A stretch of 13,337 nt of DNA from Chloroflexota bacterium. GTDB lineage: Bacteria > Chloroflexota > Anaerolineae > Anaerolineales > DRMV01. Positions 1 to 7,091 of this stretch are shown in pieces. The position numbers and the translations under genes are program-made. The stretch's first letter is position 1. Each line of letters opens with the position of its first letter. The notes below the pieces were generated by a model that saw only the letters and a program-made list of their open reading frames with translations, was not told where the DNA came from and searched no databases. The stretch lies in NCBI GenBank assembly GCA_013153135.1, contig JAADFA010000074.1:1-13337 (forward strand), written 5' to 3'.

Positions 1-299
1 GCTTTCTGCGGCTCTCGCTGCCCCTGCCGCAAGCGCCGGCCACCGGCCTGCGCGACCTGGAAGGCGCGGCCATCATCCGCGAGGTGCACGTATACGGCCC
101 CGCGGTGCCCGTGGGCGACGAGCGCCCGGGCGCGGCCCAGCACATTGGCCTGGGGACGCGCCTTATTGAGCGCGCGGTCGAGATCGCTCGGGACGCGGGC
201 TATCGTCGGCTCGCGGTCATCGCCGCGGTGGGCACGCGGCAATATTACCTCAAGCGGGGCTTCCAGCGGGGCGAGCTCTACCTGGTGCGGACGCTCTAA
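1..299 (+). CDS. elp3: Elp3-type tRNA uridine(34) acetyltransferase, C-terminal fragment
   Basis: This is the 3' end of a gene that begins outside the window; the frame opens at base 3 and gives 98 codons before TAA at 297-299. The translation matches the end of the Elp3 family: FLRLSLP, then IREVHVYG, then the acetyl-CoA-binding loop QHIGLGTRLIERA, the GTRQYY stretch and the closing KRGF. This is the GNAT acetyltransferase lobe. In the full protein it follows a radical-SAM domain and helps put a carboxymethyl group on wobble uridine 34 of tRNA. The radical-SAM half with its iron-sulfur cysteines lies upstream and cannot be checked. The in-frame ATG at 84 is internal, because conserved family sequence continues before it. 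The stop overlaps the stop of the opposing gene by four bases, with no terminator hairpin between them. Family assignment is firm; that the whole gene is intact is assumed. Confidence 0.88.
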   Translation, partial: FLRLSLPLPQAPATGLRDLEGAAIIREVHVYGPAVPVGDERPGAAQHIGLGTRLIERAVEIARDAGYRRLAVIAAVGTRQYYLKRGFQRGELYLVRTL

Positions 300-2584
300 G
301 GCTTCGCGCTGGACGTTGTGTTAGGGCGAGGACATTCCTCTGCTTGCAACACCCGTTGCAACAACGCCAACCGGACCTCGGGCTTGCGCACCGTGCGCAA
401 GCGTGGCAAAAGTTGAGTCAGAAAGGGCCATACATCCTGTCGCGGGACCGCGGCACAATGCAGTCCCTGCACCAACGCGTGCACGCGCGCGGGTTCAGGC
501 ACTGTGCTCAGCGCCCGAGCCCAGTCCTGGAGATCGGATAGTCGCAAGCACGCTGGCGGGGTAGACCAAGGGGCCATTTCTCGCGCGACCTTCTCCTCGT
601 CCATCGACCATTCGTCGAACAGCGGTTGCGGCAGGACGTCGAACAGCATAAACTCCGTGTTTCGACACATCTTGCACCACGCATCGAGTCCACGGCGCAA
701 CGCGGACCAACGCATCGCCGGAGGTGCCCACGCTGTAAGACGAATCCACAAACGAAGGCGAAGCGCCTCCCATGGCAACCGCTGAACCAACGCGAGCAAC
801 ACGCGCCAACGCCCGGGGTCGGGCCCCATATGCCGCGCGACAGTAAGCCAAGCCGTCAGGTCGAGCAGGGCGTCCGCGCTATGCGCGACGTCGGCCAGGA
901 AGGCCTGTACCGCGCGTGAGCGGGCCGACGCAGGCAACCAGGGTATGAGTCGAGCAATACGCCTCGCGCGCCGCGCGCCAGCAGGCCAGCTAAGCACCAC
1001 GTCCAACAACGCTTCGGCCAGGCTCGCCGCTTCCTCGGAGGTCAGGTGAGGAAACAAGGCCAGGATGTCGTCCAGCTGCGCGTCCGCATGACGGTCAAGG
1101 GCATCCTGCGCTAGATTGAGGCGGTTGAGCGCGCGTTGTGCCGGGCCCAAGGTGCGCAGTTGCATCAACACGGCTTTGGCACGCCACGCGGGCGGGACTT
1201 CGGGCAGCAGCGCGAACAGGAGCGCCGCTCGGGTCAGGGGATTGGGAAGGCGTTCAATCCAGGCTCGGAGCTGGGCACGCCCTTCAGGCCCCACCATGCG
1301 GCGGATCGCGAGGATAACCAAACGGGCTTGCTCCAAGCTCATGCGTTGAAGCGCCTGGAGCAAGGCCTGGATGCGACCTTCCTTGGCCCAGCGTAGCGCG
1401 AGCCAATACAAAATCTGGTCCCGCAAGCCGGGCTGAAGGTAGGCCACCGCGAGCCACACCGCCGCCTCCACGCCCATTTCAGCTAGCAGCCGCGCGACCT
1501 CTCGCACCGTCTTCGACGCCAGAGGAGACGTCCGCTCGTTCAACGCTTCAGCCAGGGCGCGCAGCACCCGCTCCTTCAGCGGCCCTTCGACGGATTCGGC
1601 CAGCAGGAACAACAATTGGGCGCGTGGGGGCAAATCCGAGGGGGCTCCCGCGATGTAACTTACCAACACTTGGTTTAGCGTCAAGACCCACCTTTGCTCC
1701 CACGCTTCGGGCGTAGCCACACGTTGCACCTGCTCAAAGGCCTCCTCCGCGGCCTGGTCCCGCAGTTCGGGCGGCAACAGGGACACCACGCGCACCAATT
1801 GGTACGCGCGCTCCCACGTCTCGGTAATGTTCCGAGCTAGCTCCCACGCTCGTAGCGCGGCTTGGTGACGCGCTTCGTCGTCCACTTCGATTTCGGCCAA
1901 CATGCGCCACAGGTTAGCGGCCTGGGGCGTATCTTGCTTCGCGAGCAAGTCGGGCACGAGCTGCTGAATGAGTGCCCGCGCGTGCTGTACCAGGGCCTCG
2001 CGTTGCTCAGGGTCGAGCGCGGCCTTGGCCATGTGGTAGCACGCACGAAAGCGCTCCATGGGGTCGGGTATCGCGTCCAGGTGGTCCAGTGCCGCGGCCA
2101 TCCATTGACGACGCACGTCGGGGTTTCGTTCGAGTACGGCCAGGCGCACCAGCCAGCGGGCCCGAGTTGCGGGATTGGTCCACGTTTCCAAAACCGCGCG
2201 GATCCAATCCACCCGGCCATGGCGGGACCAACGCGCGAACACGGTCGAGAGCACTTTGGCTTCCTCGGAAGGTGAGAGCTGTGCGAACACAGCCCGGATT
2301 TGGTCCAGGTCACCGACGCGCGCGGCCGGTCCGACCAGGGCCAACGCCAGCTGTTGTCGATGTTTACTATTTGGAGGTAGAGCACGCAACGCGTTCATCA
2401 GGGTTGGCCAAGCATCCGGTTCGCGCGCCAAGCCGCTGGCCAGCCATAAGATCAGGTCCTCACGACTACCCTTAGCGAGAAGATAGGACATTGGCGTGTC
2501 GGGCGAGCGACAAGGCCGAGCCAAGCCCGTCTCAACGGTCTGTACAAGCAACGCGTCCAACGGTTGGCGGACAGAGGCATCCAT
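296..2584 (-). CDS. Large all-helical repeat protein of unknown function (762 aa)
   Basis: I do not recognise a named family. The 762-residue product appears almost wholly alpha-helical and rich in Leu, Ala, Arg and Trp, with no signal peptide, membrane segment or nucleotide-binding motif. A degenerate unit recurs: Arg, a hydrophobic helix, a 'LPP' or 'PP' turn, Arg, then a second helix. Copies lie near residues 259-289 (LLPPELRDQA), 452-479 (EVPPAWRAKA), 539-566 (WLPASARSRA) and 609-636 (WAPPAMRWSA). This suggests a superhelical, TPR- or HEAT-like scaffold that could bind protein partners (inference). A CxxC pair (CKMC) sits at residues 637-640. The start at 2584 is chosen because GGAG at 2592-2595 precedes it by seven bases; the longer frame opening at 2740 would run 92 bases into ruvB. 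It is the last gene of the pepF-ffh-ruvB run, 64 bases after ruvB. Its stop overlaps that of elp3. The coding call is strong; the function is unknown. Confidence 0.8.
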   Translation of the reverse strand: MDASVRQPLDALLVQTVETGLARPCRSPDTPMSYLLAKGSREDLILWLASGLAREPDAWPTLMNALRALPPNSKHRQQLALALVGPAARVGDLDQIRAVFAQLSPSEEAKVLSTVFARWSRHGRVDWIRAVLETWTNPATRARWLVRLAVLERNPDVRRQWMAAALDHLDAIPDPMERFRACYHMAKAALDPEQREALVQHARALIQQLVPDLLAKQDTPQAANLWRMLAEIEVDDEARHQAALRAWELARNITETWERAYQLVRVVSLLPPELRDQAAEEAFEQVQRVATPEAWEQRWVLTLNQVLVSYIAGAPSDLPPRAQLLFLLAESVEGPLKERVLRALAEALNERTSPLASKTVREVARLLAEMGVEAAVWLAVAYLQPGLRDQILYWLALRWAKEGRIQALLQALQRMSLEQARLVILAIRRMVGPEGRAQLRAWIERLPNPLTRAALLFALLPEVPPAWRAKAVLMQLRTLGPAQRALNRLNLAQDALDRHADAQLDDILALFPHLTSEEAASLAEALLDVVLSWPAGARRARRIARLIPWLPASARSRAVQAFLADVAHSADALLDLTAWLTVARHMGPDPGRWRVLLALVQRLPWEALRLRLWIRLTAWAPPAMRWSALRRGLDAWCKMCRNTEFMLFDVLPQPLFDEWSMDEEKVAREMAPWSTPPACLRLSDLQDWARALSTVPEPARVHALVQGLHCAAVPRQDVWPFLTQLLPRLRTVRKPEVRLALLQRVLQAEECPRPNTTSSAKP

Positions 2585-2591
2585 GGCCGAA

Positions 2592-2595
2592 CTCC
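2592..2595 (-). promoter_or_regulatory. Ribosome binding site of the helical-repeat protein
   Basis: GGAG on the minus strand, seven bases before the ATG at 2584. It decides the start in favour of a 762-residue protein over the 814-residue frame that overlaps ruvB. Confidence 0.55.
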
Positions 2596-2648
2596 GGGAT
2601 AAGGAACTGGTCGGACGAACGACGTGGGCCACGGAGAGCCAGACCGAG

Positions 2649-3665
2649 TCAGAGTAAACGGGGTTGTCGTTGGGGTGGGGGCAAACCCAAGTGCTCGTAC
2701 GCGCGCGGGGTCGCGACGCGACCTTGCGCGGTGCGCTCAATCAAACCCAGACGTAACAAATAGGGCTCAATCACATCCATGAGCGTATCGGGCTCCTCAC
2801 TAACGGCCGCGGCCAGGGTCTTTAAGCCCACGGGGCCGCCGCCGAACTTCTCAATAAGTGCGCGTAACACCGCGCGATCCACTTCGTCCAGGCCGAGCTC
2901 GTCGATGTTGAGCATGGCCAGCGCGCGGCGGGCTACGTCCTCAGTGATGACACCTTCCGCGCGTACTTGCGCGTAATCCCGCACGCGGCGGAGCAAGCGC
3001 AGGGCGATGCGCGGGGTGCCTCGCGAGCGTCGCGCGATCTCGGCCAACCCCGCGGAGGTTGCCTCAACCCCCAGATGCCGGGCCGCGCGAGCCAAAATCG
3101 CCTGAAGCGCGGCAGGGTCGTAGTAATCCAGGCGATAGATCGCACCAAAGCGAGCCCGCAAGGGCGCGGTGACCAACGCGAGGCGGGTAGTCGCGGCCAC
3201 AACCGTAAAGCGGGGCAAGCGCAGCCGCACCGAGCGCGCGGCCGGTCCCTTGCCAATGACGATATCCAGCGCGAAGTCCTCCATCGCGGGGTAGAGCACT
3301 TCCTCCACCGCGCGGCTCAGGCGGTGGACTTCGTCGATGAACAAGATATCTCCCGCGCGCAAATTGGTCAGGATGGCGGCCAGATCCCCTGCGCGCTCGA
3401 TAGCTGGGCCGGAAGTGACCTTGATCTCCACGCCCATTTCGTGGGCCAGAATGTGCGCCAGGGTGGTCTTGCCCAGACCAGGTGGGCCATAAAACAGCAC
3501 ATGGTCCAAGGGCTCGCCCCGCTGCCGCGCGGCCGCGATAAGCACGGCCAGGTTCTCCCGCACCTGGTCCTGGCCGATGAGGTCCGCGAGGCGGCGCGGA
3601 CGCAGCGCGGGGTCCAGGTCCGTTGGGTCATCGGGCAAAGGAGAGGGGGAAACAAAACGGTCCAT
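2649..3665 (-). CDS. ruvB: Holliday junction branch migration helicase motor subunit RuvB
   Basis: RuvB is the AAA+ motor that, loaded by RuvA, drives branch migration of Holliday junctions during recombination and repair in the cytoplasm. The 338-residue protein is full length. It opens with the typical LRPRRLADLIGQDQ stretch. Walker A is GPPGLGKT at residues 60-67, Walker B is LFIDEVH around D111-E112, sensor 1 is ATTR at 158-161, and the likely arginine finger is R170 in APLRARFG. Sensor 2 is RGTPR at 215-219. The winged-helix DNA-binding domain follows (FGGGPVGLKTLA, then a closing YEHLG). Sensor 1 reads VVAATTRLALVTAPLRARFG, slightly off the common IGATTRAGLLTSPLRDRFG, but all catalytic residues are present. 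ATG at 3665 lies three bases after the ffh stop and in the same frame; only a purine-rich tract, not a clear Shine-Dalgarno, precedes it, so translation is probably coupled to ffh. Neither ruvA nor ruvC is in the window. Confidence 0.97.
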   Translation of the reverse strand: MDRFVSPSPLPDDPTDLDPALRPRRLADLIGQDQVRENLAVLIAAARQRGEPLDHVLFYGPPGLGKTTLAHILAHEMGVEIKVTSGPAIERAGDLAAILTNLRAGDILFIDEVHRLSRAVEEVLYPAMEDFALDIVIGKGPAARSVRLRLPRFTVVAATTRLALVTAPLRARFGAIYRLDYYDPAALQAILARAARHLGVEATSAGLAEIARRSRGTPRIALRLLRRVRDYAQVRAEGVITEDVARRALAMLNIDELGLDEVDRAVLRALIEKFGGGPVGLKTLAAAVSEEPDTLMDVIEPYLLRLGLIERTAQGRVATPRAYEHLGLPPPQRQPRLL

Positions 3666-3668
3666 AGC

Positions 3669-5171
3669 TCAGCGTCGCTTCTTCTTTTTCTTCTTCTTAG
3701 CCTTGCGCTTGGCTTTGGCCTTTTTGGCCTTAGCCTTGGCTTTCTTGGTGGGGGATGGCTGAGCGCTCGCGCGCGCGGGCGTCGCGTCCTCAAGCTCGGG
3801 CATAGGTCCAAGATCGGGCATCCCTCCGAAGCCGCCGAAACCACCTCCCAGACCGAACAGCCGCCCCAAGCCCGCGCCTCCAAACCGGCCCAATTGTTTA
3901 AACACGCGCTTCATCTGACGATATTGGCGCAAGAGCTCGTTCACATCTTGCACCGTGGTGCCCGAGCCCTTGGCAATGCGGCGCTTGCGGCTCGCATTGA
4001 TGATCTCCGGGCGGCGGCGTTCTTCTGGCGTCATGGAGTTGATGATGGCCTCAACCTTTTTGAGCTGTTTTTCGGCCTCCTGGGGGTCGATCTGCCGGGC
4101 CGCACGGCCTAAATCCCCGGGCAGCATTTCCAAGATCTTGCCCAAAGGTCCCAGCTTGCGCATTTGGCGCAGCTGGTTGCGGAAGTCTTCCAGCGTAAAT
4201 TCGCCCCGCAACATGCGCTCAGCCTGCCGTTCGGCTTCTTCCCGGTCCAGGGCCTCTTCTGCTTTTTGAATGAGGCCCAAGATGTCGCCCATGCCCAAAA
4301 TGCGCGAGGCCAAGCGCTGAGGGTCGAACACGTCCAGCGCGTCGAGTTTCTCACCCACGCCCAAGAACTTGATGGGCACACCCGTGACCGCGCGGATCGA
4401 GATGGCCGCGCCGCCGCGCGCGTCGCCATCCATTTTGGTTAGGATCAACCCGGTTAGCGGGACGGCTTCCTTGAATCCCTGAGCGACGGAGACGGCCTCC
4501 TGACCGATCATTGCATCGACCACGAGCAAGACCTCGTTGGGGTCCACTCGGCGGGCCATCTCCTGGATTTCATCCATGAGCGCCTGATCGAGCTGGGAAC
4601 GGCCCGCGGTATCCGCGATGAGCACGCTGTAGCCCCCTTCCGCGGCGCGACGTTTCGCGCGCTCCACCAGCCGAGGCGGGGGCACGCCCTCTTCGTAATA
4701 CACAGGAATATTGAGCTGCCCGCCCAAGGTCTGTAGCTGCTGCACAGCCGCAGGGCGGTAGGGGTCGGCCGCGACCAACATCACGCGCTCGCCCTCGCGG
4801 CGCAAGTGGCGGGCCAGTTTGGCCGCGGTGGTGGTTTTACCTGAGCCCTGCAAGCCCACCAGCATGATGACCCGAGGTTTGGGCCCGGTCAGATTGAGAG
4901 GAGCTGGTTCGCCCAGGGTGTTGACAAGCTCTTCATATACGATTTTGATGACTTGTTGCGCGGGGAGCAAGGCTTTGTGAATCTCCGCGCCAATGGCTCG
5001 CTCGCGCACGCGCTGGATGAAATCGCGCACGACCTTATAATGGACATCGGCCTCGAGCAGGGCCAAGCGCACCTCGCGCAAGGCCTCATCCACGTCCTTC
5101 TCGGTCAGGCGGCCTCGTCGTCGAATTTTGTCAAAAACTTGATTGAGGCGTTCACTCAGCAGGCCAAACAT
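3669..5171 (-). CDS. ffh: Signal recognition particle GTPase Ffh (SRP54)
   Basis: Ffh binds SRP RNA and the signal sequences of nascent membrane and secreted proteins, then delivers the ribosome to FtsY at the membrane in a GTP-dependent step. The 500-residue product shows the N-domain four-helix bundle (1-95), then the G domain: P-loop GLQGSGKT at 106-113, DPYRPAA at 136-142, DTAGR at 187-191 and TKMDGDARGG at 245-254. The methionine-rich M domain spans about 300-430 and includes the RNA-binding stretch RKRRIAKGSGTTVQDVN. After it come a glycine-rich linker (431-450) and a strongly basic tail (476-500) that ends in seven lysines and two arginines, longer and more basic than in many Ffh proteins. 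ATG at 5171 follows GAGGAG at 5178-5183 with six bases between. It starts 24 bases after the pepF stop and ends three bases before ruvB, so all are probably one transcript. Confidence 0.97.
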   Translation of the reverse strand: MFGLLSERLNQVFDKIRRRGRLTEKDVDEALREVRLALLEADVHYKVVRDFIQRVRERAIGAEIHKALLPAQQVIKIVYEELVNTLGEPAPLNLTGPKPRVIMLVGLQGSGKTTTAAKLARHLRREGERVMLVAADPYRPAAVQQLQTLGGQLNIPVYYEEGVPPPRLVERAKRRAAEGGYSVLIADTAGRSQLDQALMDEIQEMARRVDPNEVLLVVDAMIGQEAVSVAQGFKEAVPLTGLILTKMDGDARGGAAISIRAVTGVPIKFLGVGEKLDALDVFDPQRLASRILGMGDILGLIQKAEEALDREEAERQAERMLRGEFTLEDFRNQLRQMRKLGPLGKILEMLPGDLGRAARQIDPQEAEKQLKKVEAIINSMTPEERRRPEIINASRKRRIAKGSGTTVQDVNELLRQYRQMKRVFKQLGRFGGAGLGRLFGLGGGFGGFGGMPDLGPMPELEDATPARASAQPSPTKKAKAKAKKAKAKRKAKKKKKKKRR

Positions 5172-5195
5172 ACTCGTCTCCTCACGATGCCGGGA

Positions 5196-6968
5196 TTATG
5201 TCGTAGGCGTTTGGGTTTCGCGCGCCAGAGCCGTCACCCACTCATCCAGAATGTCGAAACCTTGCTGCCAAAAGGCCGGATCGCGTGGCTCGATCCCTGC
5301 CTCGGCCAAAATATCCATGGGTGCGCGTGAGCCCCCCGCTTCAAGCAGGCGGAAATATACCGGCTTGAACGCGTCGCCTTCTTGCTGATAGCGGCGGTAT
5401 AGGGCCAGAACCAGCAGTTGGCCGAACGCATACGCGTATACGTAGAAGGGCACCCGATAGAAATGCGGGATCATGATCCATTCCCAACGAAACTCGTCGC
5501 TGAGCTCCACCGCGTCGCCGAACTGCTCCACCAGCAAATCGTAATACCCCTGCGCAATGGCATCCGCGGTCGCGCCCTGGGGGAAGTGCTCATGGGCAAA
5601 GATTTCAAATAGGGCAAAATACGCCTGGCGCACGATGGTCGCGTAGTTGGAATCCAGATAGCCGAAGAGAATTTCCCGCCGGGCGCGGGGGTCCGCCTCA
5701 TGCTGGAGCAGGTAGTCAAGCACCAAAAGCTCACCAAAGGTTGACGCGGTCTCGGCCAAGGGCAATGGCGCGTGGAAGGTAAACACGCTGTGATGCCCGG
5801 CCAGCATTCCATGGATCGCGTGCCCCAGCTCATGGGCTAGGGTGGCCACGTCCGCGATGCGTCCCTGGAAGCTTACCAAAACCCACGGCGTGAGCCCCGG
5901 CAGCGCGGTCAAGCAGAACGCGCCGCTCGTTTTGCCCGGGCGCACCTCGCTATCCAAATGGCCTTCGTCCAACACGCGCTGGGCCATGGCCGCGAAGCGC
6001 GGGTCGAAGGCCCGGAACGCGTCCAGGATCAACGCCATGGCTTCATCGAGGGTGAACTCCCGCTCCGAGGGCTCGATGGGCGCGTAGATGTCATAGCGCC
6101 GCAAGCGCGGCATCCCGAGTACCCGAGCCTTGAGCTGAAAGTAACGCTGGAACACGCCCACATTGCGCCGTGTGACGTCCAGCAGGGTATCGACGACCTC
6201 ATCCGGCAAGTGGTTGATCAGATTGCGCGCGCTGATTGGCCGTCGGTAGCCCCGTAGCAAGACCTTCTCGTTGTACCAATCCTGCGTCACAGCCTGGTAG
6301 ATTTGGGCTAGGGTCTGCTTATCTTCCATGAAGACCTGGAACAGGGTTTGATACGCTTTGGCCCGGGTTGCGGGGTCAGGATCGCGCACATAACGCGTGA
6401 GTTCCCCTCGCGTGAGGCGTTTGACCTCTCCATCTACCTCAAAAGGGAACGTGTACGCGTTGGTTAGCGTGCTGTAGACCGAGCGCAGCGCGGAAACCCC
6501 CGAGACGTTTTTGAGATTAATCACCCGCTCTTCAGGCTCGGAAAGGGTGTAGGGCCGGAAAAGGCGCTTGTATTCCAGGAAGTAACGGTAACGTTCGCCC
6601 ACGCCTTGGAGCAACCGCTCGGCCTGCTCATCGGGGAGCTGCTTCCACCACAAGTCGAAGAAGAGCAATCGATTTTCCAGCTGGGCCATGAGCTGCCGCG
6701 CTTTGCCCACCATAGCCAGGGCGTTGGGGTCTTGGGTGTTCTCTGAAAAGCGAAGCTGCGCGTAGCTCATCACGCGCGCAGCCAGAGCATAAATGGCCTC
6801 CAGTTCACGGAGCCAGGCGCGCAAGGTGTCCGGGTCGAGATCCGGCCGAAGTTCGTTTCGGTGACGCTCAAACTGGGCAACAGCCTGTTGAAGTTCGTTG
6901 AGTGCGTCCTCCCATGCTTGGTCCGAGGGGAATAGGTCCTTGAGTGTCCAGCGAGAAGGTGCGTACAT
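5196..6968 (-). CDS. pepF: Oligoendopeptidase F, M3-family zinc metallopeptidase
   Basis: A cytoplasmic zinc peptidase that cuts short oligopeptides and so takes part in peptide turnover. At 590 residues it has the usual family length. The zinc site is clear: HELGH at 379-383 supplies both histidines and the catalytic glutamate E380, and the third ligand is probably E406 in LAETAST. Other family marks are GKTSGAFC (345-352), WVLVSFQG (362-369) before the zinc helix, and the C-terminal HFYRVPFYVYAYAFGQL stretch that lines the substrate cleft. There is no signal peptide. ATG at 6968 follows a near-perfect Shine-Dalgarno AAGGAGG at 6973-6979. It is the first gene of a probable pepF-ffh-ruvB-helical-repeat transcript; a candidate -10 box lies about 97 bases upstream. 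Linkage to ffh is presumably organisational; nothing in the sequence suggests a direct functional tie. Confidence 0.95.
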   Translation of the reverse strand: MYAPSRWTLKDLFPSDQAWEDALNELQQAVAQFERHRNELRPDLDPDTLRAWLRELEAIYALAARVMSYAQLRFSENTQDPNALAMVGKARQLMAQLENRLLFFDLWWKQLPDEQAERLLQGVGERYRYFLEYKRLFRPYTLSEPEERVINLKNVSGVSALRSVYSTLTNAYTFPFEVDGEVKRLTRGELTRYVRDPDPATRAKAYQTLFQVFMEDKQTLAQIYQAVTQDWYNEKVLLRGYRRPISARNLINHLPDEVVDTLLDVTRRNVGVFQRYFQLKARVLGMPRLRRYDIYAPIEPSEREFTLDEAMALILDAFRAFDPRFAAMAQRVLDEGHLDSEVRPGKTSGAFCLTALPGLTPWVLVSFQGRIADVATLAHELGHAIHGMLAGHHSVFTFHAPLPLAETASTFGELLVLDYLLQHEADPRARREILFGYLDSNYATIVRQAYFALFEIFAHEHFPQGATADAIAQGYYDLLVEQFGDAVELSDEFRWEWIMIPHFYRVPFYVYAYAFGQLLVLALYRRYQQEGDAFKPVYFRLLEAGGSRAPMDILAEAGIEPRDPAFWQQGFDILDEWVTALARETQTPTT

Positions 6969-6972
6969 CGTA

Positions 6973-6979
6973 CCTCCTT
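6973..6979 (-). promoter_or_regulatory. Strong ribosome binding site of pepF
   Basis: AAGGAGG on the minus strand, four bases from the ATG at 6968 (AAGGAGGT if base 6972 is counted). It is the strongest match to the anti-Shine-Dalgarno sequence in the window and fixes the pepF start. Confidence 0.7.
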
Positions 6980-7061
6980 GGGCGAAACTTCGACAGGACG
7001 GCCGCGCGTGGCGTCCGGCCGGGGGTGACAGCGCGAGTTTGGGATGGTATGCTGCGTGGAG

Positions 7062-7072
7062 GGTATTGTACC
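7062..7072 (-). promoter_or_regulatory. Candidate -10 element in a small palindrome upstream of pepF
   Basis: The 123-base gap at 6969-7091 is the longest break in the minus-strand gene run. On the minus strand it contains GGTACAATACC: a -10-like TACAAT (7065-7070) within an odd palindrome, GGTA-3 bases-TACC. The best -35 is weak (TGAAAA, 18 bases away). No terminator hairpin with a T-run is visible for the gene upstream. A promoter for pepF-ffh-ruvB is plausible here but is not shown. Confidence 0.3.
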
Positions 7073-7091
7073 GCGCGTCCGAGCGAGCTTT

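Noticed and set aside
1862..2475. Several overlapping open frames on both strands inside the helical-repeat gene
   Set aside because: They are shadow frames of a gene with high GC; none has a ribosome site or recognisable motif.
2585..2740. N-terminal extension of the helical-repeat protein into ruvB
   Set aside because: It would overlap ruvB by 92 bases, its sequence is unlike the helical body, and GGAG at 2592-2595 supports the start at 2584.
3672..3700. Possible programmed frameshift in the lysine-codon run of ffh
   Set aside because: The run reads AAG AAA AAG without the canonical A-AAA-AAG heptamer, no stimulatory structure was seen, and the normal frame ends sensibly just before ruvB.
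2967..4112. A 381-codon open frame on the plus strand opposite ruvB and ffh
   Set aside because: It lies antisense to two fully conserved genes, has no family-like sequence, and is expected by chance in GC-rich DNA with few stops.
6969..7091. A Rho-independent terminator between the PH-like gene and pepF
   Set aside because: No stable stem followed by a T-run on the minus strand could be found, so no terminator is annotated.
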